DNA from: Blastocatellia bacterium
Lineage (GTDB): Bacteria; Acidobacteriota; Blastocatellia; UBA7656
Length of the DNA stretch: 64,000 nt
Direction: 5' to 3'
NCBI GenBank assembly: GCA_035275065.1
Contig: DATENM010000054.1
Span: forward strand, 186,001 to 250,000
A model generated the notes under the pieces. It made no database searches. It saw only the letters and a list, made by a program, of their open reading frames with translations, and had not been told where the DNA came from. Below, one piece after another: positions 9,877 through 16,686 of the stretch; positions within the stretch are counted from its first letter, which is position 1, and the number at the start of each line of letters is the position of its first letter. The position numbers were made by a program, and so were the translations under genes.

Positions 9877-10635
9877 TTAGCGATTCATGCCCACCGCTGC
9901 ATGCGCCATGCGTGCGGCGACTTCGCTGCGAAAGCGGCGCGAGTCGTACCACAGATAACTGCTGCCGCTGTAATACAGGAAACCCGCCGCGTCGGCCAGC
10001 GTCATCTGAATTACATCACCGCGCAATGGCGGCTTCGGGCCTTTGATAGCGGCAAACGCGGCGCGGCCTGGCTGGGCGCGGAAAGAATTGCCGGCGGCGT
10101 TTTTGAGTAGAATGGTTTGCCGCGCTTCCGGGTCGCGCCAGCCCTGCGGCCCATAGCCGTGAATAATTGCGAGCAGCAAGGTATCGCCCGCGGTGATGAC
10201 GAGCCGCGCCGGCGGCTCTTCGCGCTTCACGGCCATAACCGGGGGCGGCAAGGTCGCCGATAACGGGTCGCGAATTCTCCAGGGCGCGACGTCGCTGTTC
10301 AACTCTTCAAGCTGGTCTTTGACCGGCTCAACGACGACGGCAATGTCTTGCGCCTGATCGCCGTTGAAGTCGCCAATGGCGAAGCGGGGCGCGCCATCCT
10401 CCTTCACCCGCACCGCACCCTTGTAGACGCGCGCGATGGCGGCGCGCACCTCTGCCGACGTCGGGGCCGGCAAGCTGGCCGGTGTTGGCGCGGGCGGCGG
10501 GGCCGGCGGCAGCGGCGTGATGGCCGGTGTTTCGGGCGTGGGCGGCGTTTCCGTCTGCGGCGGCTTTGCGCAAGCCGCTAACAGCACGACCAGCGCCACA
10601 CACAGATACAGGCGCAGGTAAAGCGATCTCTTCAT
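9877..10635 (-). CDS. lipoprotein with proline-rich linker, function unknown
   Basis: Predicted lipoprotein of 252 aa: a signal peptide ends in the lipobox LLAAC. A Pro/Ala/Thr-rich linker of about 40 residues follows, typical of a spacer across the periplasm. The remaining domain contains RFAIGDFNGDQAQDIAVVV, which resembles an FG-GAP/VCBS blade sequence with Asp residues able to bind calcium. GGAGGAG precedes the ATG at a normal distance. The neighbouring di-haem protein gene on the same strand ends just upstream of this gene, so co-transcription is possible. No function can be assigned. Confidence 0.82.
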   Translation of the reverse strand: MKRSLYLRLYLCVALVVLLAACAKPPQTETPPTPETPAITPLPPAPPPAPTPASLPAPTSAEVRAAIARVYKGAVRVKEDGAPRFAIGDFNGDQAQDIAVVVEPVKDQLEELNSDVAPWRIRDPLSATLPPPVMAVKREEPPARLVITAGDTLLLAIIHGYGPQGWRDPEARQTILLKNAAGNSFRAQPGRAAFAAIKGPKPPLRGDVIQMTLADAAGFLYYSGSSYLWYDSRRFRSEVAARMAHAAVGMNR

Positions 10636-10734
10636 GGCTCGCAGGCTCCTCCCTGGTTGCTCCTCACCTGATGGACCGTTGAGGGTGGCAGTGCGCCCGG
10701 CGAGATTACTTTCACCGGGCGCACCGATTGAGGA

Positions 10735-11964
10735 TCACAACGATAGAACGAAGGCGATGACCGCCTGTTTATTCGCCGTGCTCAGGTTGATGTAGTTGTT
10801 GATGATGGGATTGGCCTGGCCGAAGTGGGCAAGGATCGCATCATTAACCGTCAAGGCGCTGCCGTCGTGCATCAGGCGGATGCGCGCCCGGACGCCCCAC
10901 AGCGCGGCGGTGCGCATTTGAGTCCTCGTCCCCTGGCCGCCGTTCTGTACGATGCCATCACCCGTGCCGACATCGTGCAGGGCGAAGTCGCTGAACGGGT
11001 GAATGATCTTGTTGCCGAGCGCTGCCGGAACGATAAACGCGCCCTGGTTGATGGAGGTGCCGGCGGCCAGTGTCGTGAACTGGCGGGTGTGGCAGATGTT
11101 GCAGCCGATTTGATTAAACAGCGAATCGCCCGTCTGCACCTGCGCGGTGATGGCGCCGCGGCCCGGCGCTCGCAGCGACCGCATGAAGTTGGTGAAGGCT
11201 TGAATGTCGGCGCCGAACGGCGCGCCCGCCACCGCCGGGTCTTCAGGGTCGGCGACGCCATCGAAGGCAGCCACTGAGGTGCCGTTCGAGGTGTTCTCGG
11301 TTGGCTGCAAGGGGCTGGTGATGCCCATCTCGTTGAGGTAGGCGTCGGCGGAGAAGGAGATAAGGCTGGCGTGCTGATCCTTCCAGCCGAAGCGCCCGGT
11401 GCGCGTCGCGTTATTAGCTTCATTGACCGGCACAGAGATCAGCGTGCCGCGCTGCCCCGCCGGTTGGGCGTTGACGTTGGCGATCAGCACGTTGCTGTCG
11501 ACACATTCGACGAAGCCGTCGCCGAGCGTGCTCAGTGACATGCGGAACGTGCGCACCGGGTCGTTGCTCGACACGCGCTCTTGAATGACCGAAGCAATCG
11601 CGCGGTCGTTGATCAACGAGCCGCCCGGCGCGTCAACGAAGTTGCCGAAAGCGTCGTTGTGGCCGGCGCGAAACTCACTGATCTGGCTGGCCGCGCCGGT
11701 GTCGGGCGACTGGTGACATTCGGTGCAAGACTGCGCGTTGTAGACTGGTCCGAGGCCATCGGCGATCTCCTCGCGCTCCTCGAAGGTCGCCTTGTCGGCG
11801 GCAAAGTTAGCATCGAAGCCATTACTCAAGTCGTTGGTTCGCGCATCCATGTCGGTGGTTGGCGCTTCGGTGGCCGCCTGGCCTTCGACCGACCGGCTGA
11901 ACATCAATGGGGAAACGACAGCGGCCAAAAACAGCAATAACACAACTACCTTCAGGTGTTTCAT
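10735..11964 (-). CDS. di-haem oxidoreductase (DHOR / putative thiol oxidoreductase family)
   Basis: Exported c-type cytochrome of 409 aa with a signal peptide (VVLLLFLAAVVSPLMFS). Two haem-binding CxxCH motifs are visible: SCTECHQSP near residue 80 and GCNICHTRQ near residue 290. The pairing and the conserved block MRTAALWGVRARIRLMHDG near the C-terminus match the di-haem oxidoreductase family (COG3488), distantly related to MauG and bacterial cytochrome c peroxidases. It should act in the periplasm in electron transfer or peroxide-linked oxidation; the substrate is unknown. AAAGGAGGA lies seven bases before the ATG. Confidence 0.9.
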   Translation of the reverse strand: MKHLKVVVLLLFLAAVVSPLMFSRSVEGQAATEAPTTDMDARTNDLSNGFDANFAADKATFEEREEIADGLGPVYNAQSCTECHQSPDTGAASQISEFRAGHNDAFGNFVDAPGGSLINDRAIASVIQERVSSNDPVRTFRMSLSTLGDGFVECVDSNVLIANVNAQPAGQRGTLISVPVNEANNATRTGRFGWKDQHASLISFSADAYLNEMGITSPLQPTENTSNGTSVAAFDGVADPEDPAVAGAPFGADIQAFTNFMRSLRAPGRGAITAQVQTGDSLFNQIGCNICHTRQFTTLAAGTSINQGAFIVPAALGNKIIHPFSDFALHDVGTGDGIVQNGGQGTRTQMRTAALWGVRARIRLMHDGSALTVNDAILAHFGQANPIINNYINLSTANKQAVIAFVLSL

Positions 11965-11989
11965 CGGAAAATCCTCCTTTAGCGACTCG

Positions 11990-12221
11990 AAGGCACACGG
12001 CTCCGAGCCGGTCTATGAGCAGACATCCTTGTACACATTGCTTTGCTGTTCCCTGGAAACCCGGAACCCGAAAGGCTCGCTCGCCCCGGCGCGCATTCGG
12101 CCAAGGCTATCGCCGGTTAAGAATGCAACTACCCGGGGAAAATCAAGCAAGAGATGTGAGAATCGCTTCGGCGGTACAACTTATCCCTGAGCCATTTTAG
12201 CCCTTTTTCTGGGCTTTTTTT
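11990..12221 (+). ncRNA. possible small RNA ending in an orphan intrinsic terminator
   Basis: No plausible plus-strand protein gene lies in this stretch, yet it ends in a textbook terminator: AGCCC, loop, GGGCT, then a T run (12199-12221). The nearest upstream plus-strand gene ends more than 2 kb away. Local self-complementarity is present (GGCTCCGAGCC near 12000). I could not match it to RNase P RNA, tmRNA, SRP RNA or 6S RNA by eye. The 5' end is arbitrary. Confidence 0.3.
12199..12221 (+). terminator. intrinsic terminator without an upstream gene
   Basis: A five-base-pair GC-rich stem (AGCCC/GGGCT) with a seven-base loop is directly followed by seven T residues. The T run is only on the plus-strand side, so it acts on plus-strand transcripts. 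Confidence 0.6.
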
Positions 12222-12242
12222 GAGGTTTAGGGATAGCGGCCA

Positions 12243-12383
12243 GTGTCTTTGAATCCCCTTACCGCATACAACACCGTTGAAGCCAGCGCGACTGTAAATC
12301 AACTCGCATTGAAAGTCAAGGATTATGTGAATCAGCTTACCGAGAAGACGGATGAGCAGCACAAAACCGGGCCGGCCGGTTGA
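12243..12383 (+). CDS. possible 46-aa small protein
   Basis: A short open frame starting GTG encodes a 46-residue amphipathic sequence (including VNQLALKVKDYVNQLTEK). It reads more like a helical protein than random sequence. There is no clear Shine-Dalgarno sequence, and a stop codon lies shortly upstream in frame. It could belong to a transcript starting after the terminator at 12221. This is a weak call. Confidence 0.25.
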   Translation: MSLNPLTAYNTVEASATVNQLALKVKDYVNQLTEKTDEQHKTGPAG

Positions 12384-12620
12384 CGTCCGGCGCCGCAAAT
12401 TCCTTCAGCGCGGCGGCGACTGGCCGAGGCAGATGGCCTGGATTCGCCGTCTCAAGTCCTTTTTCCGCGGGTCCGCGGCGAATTTCAATAATTAACAGTA
12501 AAATTTCTTTATCCGCGTACGCGCGCGAGTTAATTCATCCACAAAAGAATCCGGCTAGAGGCCGGGCAAAAGCGAAGAAAAAGTGCCCACAGGCGGGCCG
12601 GGCTGTGCTAGAATGACCCT
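12384..12620. other. intergenic region, upstream of small zinc-ribbon gene
   Basis: No protein gene is supported here. The stretch includes a CCGCGG-GT-CCGCGG repeat and an AT-rich segment around 12485-12515 that could hold the promoter for the following small gene. Nothing else was recognised. Confidence 0.4.
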
Positions 12621-12776
12621 ATGAAATGCCCAAAATGCTTTAACCCCCTCCGACGGGTGGCCTCCACCGAAGATGCCGTGTGGTTCACCTGCCCGTTGGG
12701 CCATCGATTTCATTCCGAGACCGGTAGCGGCATCAGCGATGCTGAGGGTCACCGCTACGCCGTATCGGGAGAGTAG
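12621..12776 (+). CDS. 51-aa zinc-ribbon-like microprotein
   Basis: Small protein beginning MKCPKCFNPL, with a CxxC pair at residues 3 and 6 and a second group (FTCPLGHRFH) with Cys24, His28 and His31. This is the pattern of a single zinc ribbon. The C-terminus is polar. Small zinc ribbons of this kind bind nucleic acid or proteins, but no specific role can be inferred. Its transcript probably ends at the perfect hairpin immediately after the stop codon, which supports it being a real gene. Confidence 0.6.
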   Translation: MKCPKCFNPLRRVASTEDAVWFTCPLGHRFHSETGSGISDAEGHRYAVSGE

Positions 12777-12778
12777 GG

Positions 12779-12811
12779 CAGATGCCCCTGATCCAGGGTC
12801 AGGGGCATCTG
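12779..12811. terminator. perfect 13-bp hairpin between convergent genes
   Basis: CAGATGCCCCTGA and its exact reverse complement are separated by seven bases. The hairpin lies between the stop of the zinc-ribbon gene and the end of the convergent Gly-rich gene. There is no T run, so termination would rely on the stem alone or on a factor. Confidence 0.6.
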
Positions 12812-12834
12812 TAGGGATTCTCGCGCCGCCTTGG

Positions 12835-13047
12835 TTAATCTGAGGTCAGGCCGCCGGGACTGCCCTTCTTGCTGCCTACGTGCGTGCTGCGCTTGCCGCC
12901 GCCTTTGACCCCACCGGCCTGCTGGCCGCCCATGCCACCGCCTGCTTTTCCGCCTTTACCGCTACGCTCGCCAGCTTCACCCGCACCGGTGATCATATCT
13001 TGCCGGCTGTCCCTGTTATTCTGATCCGGTCTTCCCTGTTTCGGCAT
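12835..13047 (-). CDS. small glycine-rich, highly charged protein
   Basis: A 70-aa protein made almost entirely of Gly, Lys, Arg, Asp, Gln and Ser (for example GKGGKAGGGMGGQQAGG), with no hydrophobic core, so it is probably disordered. The composition recalls small hydrophilic stress proteins with KGG-type motifs, but no formal family was recognised. The ATG is preferred over an upstream GTG because AGGAGG lies eight bases before it, and that sequence would otherwise be coding. Function unknown. Confidence 0.6.
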   Translation of the reverse strand: MPKQGRPDQNNRDSRQDMITGAGEAGERSGKGGKAGGGMGGQQAGGVKGGGKRSTHVGSKKGSPGGLTSD

Positions 13048-13478
13048 CTGTCTGTCCTCCTGATTCACTGACCCGAACCGCCCACCGGTCGTGCCAGAGT
13101 GATTAAAGGCAACTGTTATTCCGACAGCCAGCCGAACCGGTGTGAGGTTATAGAATCTTTAGCCCATGGGCGTCGCCATACAATACAAAGCCTGCCCTCA
13201 TACGCCCCATGCCAAGCATTGCCCGGCCTCAAGTCGTGAGATTTTGCGGAGGTTTAGCGATTATAGGCTTGCACGGATTGATTTTACTGCTACAATATTT
13301 ACACGTAGACGGCAAAGGGGATTCGCAAGAAAATGTCGTTTCAGTGTATGCATCATAGTCGGGAATAGCGTTGATGAGGAAGTGAATCAGGTTGTGCGGC
13401 TCTTGGGTAAGGATGAGTGTATTCGCGCAACGGCCCGTTTCAGGTGTGTGCTACTGACCCTGTCGGAGGTTGATAGAA
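13048..13478. other. intergenic region upstream of TPR-Fis regulator
   Basis: No protein gene is supported. Open frames across this stretch lack starts with ribosome binding sites and do not resemble known proteins. It holds the start of the divergent Gly-rich gene at one end and a sigma-70-like promoter near the middle. Confidence 0.4.
13269..13296 (+). promoter_or_regulatory. sigma-70-like promoter candidate for the TPR-Fis gene
   Basis: TTGCAC and TACAAT are separated by 16 bases, close to the consensus of a housekeeping promoter. Transcription from here would leave a leader of about 175 bases before the TPR-Fis gene. Assigned by eye only. Confidence 0.4.
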
Positions 13479-14897
13479 ATGGAGAGGCGAGCGGCCCAGG
13501 ATACGACAGTCGATCTGGTCGATAGTGGCCAGTTTTTAACTGCCGAGGAGATGTTTTCCGAGCGACGGACAGATGAGCCTAAAGAGATGGTGGTGCGCGC
13601 CGAGGTCGCGCTTTATTTTGCCCGGCTCGAAGAAGCAGCCGGACTGCTTGAACAGGTGGGACCGCGCATTGCCGACATCAACGTCGCCGGACGCTTTGCG
13701 CTCACCAAAGGCCGTGTCGCTCTCTGGCAAGGCAACCTCGCGGAAGCCGAGATGCAGTTGCAGACCGCCTACCACTTTTATGCTTTTCATAATGACCTGT
13801 TCGGGCTCAGCCACGCGCTGCTGAATCTGGCACGATTGGCGCGTGAGCGCGGCAGGCTCGACGATGCCACTGAGCGGCTGAGCGCCGCAAGCAATAATCT
13901 TACAGGGCGGACCAGCCGCCGTACCGAATACTTGCGCGGCCTGATCGTTTCCGAGCAGGCGGCGGTGGCCGCTGACAGCGGCGAGATCGAGCAGGCGAAA
14001 GAGCTCTACGCCGAAGCCTGCCGACTGCTCAAAGCCACTGAAAAAGGGCGCTTTTATGGGCGCTCGCTGGTTGGCTTGGCCGATCTGCGCTGCGCGCTCG
14101 GCGATTTTTTGGAATCGCTGGAGATTTACAAAGAAGCCAATACAACCTTTGAGCGCCACGACATTCGCCGCGAGCTGGCCGAGTCGCAATTGAAGCTGGC
14201 AACGGCGCTGACCCGTTTAAAACGCTACGAGCGCGCTGAAAAGCTCGCACAGGAGAGTCAAGCCCTGCAACGTGGCGATGCCGAAATTGAGAGCGCCGCC
14301 CTCAGTGTGCTCGCCATCATTGCCCTGCAACAGGGAGAGATCGAAAAAGCGATGGGCTACGCCCTGCCGCCTGTCGAGATGGCCGACCGCACGAACCGTG
14401 TCCAGTCACGCAGCCGCGTCCGCATTGCGCTCGGACAGGTGCAACTGGCCGAACGCGACTTCAAGCAGGCGGTAGACACTTTGTGCGAAGCTGCCAATCT
14501 GGCGCGCAACTCGAACGGCTCGTCGGCCAACCGCCGCCTTGAGCTTGAAGCGGTCATCTATCTCGCCGAAGCCTACCACCACACAGACACCCGCGCCGGA
14601 CGCGCCGAGTTGATGCGCGCCAGCGAGCTGCTGAATGATCTCGAAGACGCCTGGCTCGGCGACGAATACAATCGCGTTTCGACCAAGTACGAAGAGCAGA
14701 TTGTCTTTACAGATGACAACCGGCTGGTGTTTGACGGCAACCAGTTGCCGCGCTGGCAGGAGGCCAAGCGCACGCTTGAAGGCTTCCTGCTGCGCAACGC
14801 CCTGCGGCAGACGAACAACAGCCTGACACGCGCTGCCCGCAAGCTCGGCGTCTCGAAGGTTCACGTCCATAACCTCAAAAAGAAACACAATCTCTGA
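13479..14897 (+). CDS. TPR-repeat protein with C-terminal Fis-type DNA-binding helix-turn-helix
   Basis: Protein of 472 aa. Most of it (about residues 20-400) is a tandem helical-repeat array of tetratricopeptide type, with recurring Ala/Leu spacing such as LAEAEMQLQTAYHFY and YERAEKLAQESQAL. The last 45 residues form a Fis-like HTH (LRQTNNSLTRAARKLGVSKVHVHNLKKK), the domain usually found at the end of sigma-54 activators. No AAA+ or receiver domain is present, so it should bind DNA and sense a protein or peptide through the TPR array rather than act as a sigma-54 activator. GGAGG lies nine bases before the ATG. The gene is monocistronic, ending at a near-perfect hairpin. Confidence 0.8.
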   Translation: MERRAAQDTTVDLVDSGQFLTAEEMFSERRTDEPKEMVVRAEVALYFARLEEAAGLLEQVGPRIADINVAGRFALTKGRVALWQGNLAEAEMQLQTAYHFYAFHNDLFGLSHALLNLARLARERGRLDDATERLSAASNNLTGRTSRRTEYLRGLIVSEQAAVAADSGEIEQAKELYAEACRLLKATEKGRFYGRSLVGLADLRCALGDFLESLEIYKEANTTFERHDIRRELAESQLKLATALTRLKRYERAEKLAQESQALQRGDAEIESAALSVLAIIALQQGEIEKAMGYALPPVEMADRTNRVQSRSRVRIALGQVQLAERDFKQAVDTLCEAANLARNSNGSSANRRLELEAVIYLAEAYHHTDTRAGRAELMRASELLNDLEDAWLGDEYNRVSTKYEEQIVFTDDNRLVFDGNQLPRWQEAKRTLEGFLLRNALRQTNNSLTRAARKLGVSKVHVHNLKKKHNL

Positions 14898-14919
14898 GAT
14901 TGCGTTACCTGTAAAATAA

Positions 14920-14974
14920 AAACGGCCGGGACAAGAACGCTCAACTTTTTGAAGCATCCTTGTCCCGGTCGTTT
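14920..14974. terminator. 16-bp near-perfect terminator hairpin
   Basis: AAACGGCCGGGACAAG pairs with CTTGTCCCGGTCGTTT, with a single G-T wobble, across a 23-base loop. It follows the stop of the TPR-Fis gene and has A-rich and T-rich flanks, so it could terminate in both directions and also serve the convergent 122-aa gene. Confidence 0.7.
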
Positions 14975-15020
14975 GTATGGCCCCAGTTGTTTTACGACTG
15001 ATGGGCCAGCGCAGGTGCGG

Positions 15021-15389
15021 TCAGCGCGCCAGCGACCGTGTGCCATGCAGCGCGCGCTCGAAGGCCGCCACAGAGGTTTCGCCGACGGCCTGCTGGCCGA
15101 AGATCAGGTGAAACAAGGCGCGCAGGGGGCCTGTCTTCGGGCGCGGCTCCCAAAGATTCTCTGACCAGACGTTTTCAAAGTAATCCACCGCCGCAACGCG
15201 CAGACCAACGTTGCGACCGAGCCGCTCGCTCATATACCACTTGTGATCGAGAATGCGCGGCCAGAAGAAATTCGCCTCGCTTGGAGCTAACTCCAGGCCA
15301 GTGAGCAGTTTAAGCGCCCGCTGCTCGCGCCCCCCCGGAGCCTCCAGGGTCTTTTCAATCACATGATCCAGTTTGTATTGTATTGGCAT
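15021..15389 (-). CDS. hypothetical protein divergent from LysR regulator
   Basis: Unrecognised cytoplasmic protein of 122 aa, mixed alpha/beta, rich in aromatics (FFWPRILDHKWYMSERLGR), without signal peptide or membrane segment. AAAGGAGG sits nine bases before its ATG, so it should be well translated. It is divergent from the lysR gene, and a T-N11-A operator lies between their -10 elements. It is therefore the most likely direct target of that regulator, alongside lysR itself. No function is assigned. Confidence 0.75.
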   Translation of the reverse strand: MPIQYKLDHVIEKTLEAPGGREQRALKLLTGLELAPSEANFFWPRILDHKWYMSERLGRNVGLRVAAVDYFENVWSENLWEPRPKTGPLRALFHLIFGQQAVGETSVAAFERALHGTRSLAR

Positions 15390-15473
15390 CTCTCATATCC
15401 TCCTTTGGCCCCAAGGGCCGCCGCCGAAGCTGCAATCGCCCCTGGCGGGCTGTTCAAAAACCAACACAAGAAA

Positions 15474-15517
15474 ATTATAAGATACCCGGTGCAATGCGTC
15501 TAATTCATTGTTATAAT
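15474..15517. promoter_or_regulatory. divergent promoters for lysR and the 122-aa gene
   Basis: A minus-strand TATAAT (plus-strand ATTATA, 15474-15479) serves the 122-aa gene. A plus-strand TATAAT (15512-15517), with GTGCAA 17 bases upstream, serves lysR. The two -10 boxes face outward, 32 bases apart, so one bound regulator could control both. Confidence 0.5.
15492..15510. promoter_or_regulatory. LysR-type operator (T-N11-A inverted repeat)
   Basis: CAATG and CATTG form an inverted repeat with a nine-base centre, containing the T-N11-A core typical of LysR-family sites. It lies exactly between the two divergent -10 boxes, the classical place for a LysR autoregulatory site. Confidence 0.5.
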
Positions 15518-15569
15518 CCAAGTCATTAATGTTCTTGATGGTTAAAACGAAGTTAAAAAGGGAGTTGCT

Positions 15570-16487
15570 ATGGAGCTGACACAGATTGAGACCTTCCGCG
15601 TCGTCGCCGAGACGCTGAACTTCACGCGCGCCGCCGAGCGCCTCCACCTGACGCAGTCTGCCGTCAGCCACCAGATCAAAGCGCTCGAAGAAGAGCTTGG
15701 CGAGCCGCTTTTCATCCGCGCCAAGCGCGGCGTCAAGCTGTCGCAGGCCGGCAAGATTGCCCTCGAATATGCCGGGCGCATCTCGGAAGAAGCCAACGCC
15801 TTGCGCGAGCGTTTCGGCGGGCGCGCTGGCACACCGAGTGGGCGTGTGCGCGCCGCCGCCGCAACCCAGGCTTTCGTTCACCTGTTCGCGCCGCTGTTCG
15901 AGTCTTTCATGCGCGAGCATCGGGGCATCGAAGTCTCGTTCCGCACGACCGTGACCACCGAACAGACAATCAACGACATCCTCAATGGCGTCGCCGACGT
16001 GGGCTTCGCGTCGCTGCCGGTCTACTCGCCGAACTTGCAGGTGACCGAGTTATTCGAAGACGAGCTGATCGTCGTCGTCGGGCGCGGTCATCGCCTGGCC
16101 GCCAACCGCACAGTGACAATTGAGGAGATCGGCAGCGAGCGCATGATTCTGTTCGAGCGTGGCGCCTCGATCCGCCACGCCACCGACGATTTCTTCAAGC
16201 GTGTCGGCATCCAGCCCAAGCTGGCGCTCGAATCAAACGACACATACTTCATCAAGCTGATGGTCGAGCACGGCATGGGGATTTCGCTGCTGCCGGCGTG
16301 GGCGATCCTCGACGAAGTATCGCAAGGGAAGCTCTCGCGGCTGCGCATCGACGGCCATCACCTGCGGCGCTCTGTGGCGATGGTGTCGCTGGGCCGCTTC
16401 CAGCCGTCGCCGATGCGCGCTTTTCACGCCTACATCCTGCGCCACCAGGAGAAGCTGCAAGAGATGGCGCGCGGCGGCATGAATTGA
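15570..16487 (+). CDS. LysR-family transcriptional regulator
   Basis: LysR-type regulator of 305 aa. The winged HTH covers about residues 1-60 (NFTRAAERLHLTQSAVSHQI is the recognition region), a linker helix follows, and the effector-binding domain fills about 90-300. GGGAG lies a few bases before the ATG. It should bind the inverted repeat in the upstream divergent region and control the 122-aa gene. The inducer is unknown. The next gene downstream is convergent, with a DnaA-box-like cluster between them. Confidence 0.93.
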   Translation: MELTQIETFRVVAETLNFTRAAERLHLTQSAVSHQIKALEEELGEPLFIRAKRGVKLSQAGKIALEYAGRISEEANALRERFGGRAGTPSGRVRAAAATQAFVHLFAPLFESFMREHRGIEVSFRTTVTTEQTINDILNGVADVGFASLPVYSPNLQVTELFEDELIVVVGRGHRLAANRTVTIEEIGSERMILFERGASIRHATDDFFKRVGIQPKLALESNDTYFIKLMVEHGMGISLLPAWAILDEVSQGKLSRLRIDGHHLRRSVAMVSLGRFQPSPMRAFHAYILRHQEKLQEMARGGMN

Positions 16488-16510
16488 GCCGCGCGGCCTG
16501 AGGTTAAGAC

Positions 16511-16634
16511 TTTTCCACAGGTTTAGCGGTTATTCACAGCTTTTTCCACAGCGTTTTGCACAAACTTAGGATAGGTCCTGAGGCCCTGAGTCAATTTTTT
16601 CAACAGCTTAAGGGTTGGCCCTGAGTTTTCCACA
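16511..16634 (+). other. cluster of five DnaA-box-like sequences, possible origin or DnaA-binding locus
   Basis: Five nonamers matching TTWTNCACA lie in one orientation: TTTTCCACA (16511), TTATTCACA (16530), TTTTCCACA (16542), TTTTGCACA (16554) and TTTTCCACA (16626). Three successive boxes start 12 bases apart. A T-rich stretch (16594-16600) lies between the fourth and fifth. The region lies between two convergent genes and has no coding potential. It could be a replication origin, a DnaA titration site, or a regulatory site. Confidence 0.5.
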
Positions 16635-16647
16635 GGCGCTTGTGGAA

Positions 16648-16675
16648 GTAGCGCAAGACGGTTAGCTTGCGCCAC
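16648..16675. repeat. REP-like palindrome, copy 1
   Basis: GTAGCGCAAG, a short centre, and GCTTGCGCCAC form a hairpin with one mismatch. It matches the palindrome at 25086 in all but a few positions, so the two are copies of one dispersed element. Confidence 0.6.
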
Positions 16676-16686
16676 ATTCAGCTAGT

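Noticed and set aside
12129..12398. 89-codon minus-strand open frame
   Set aside because: No ribosome binding site, no protein-like pattern, and it crosses the plus-strand terminator.
13166..13525. 119-codon plus-strand open frame before the TPR-Fis gene
   Set aside because: It overlaps the start of the supported gene, has no ribosome binding site, crosses a likely promoter, and its residues do not look like a folded protein.
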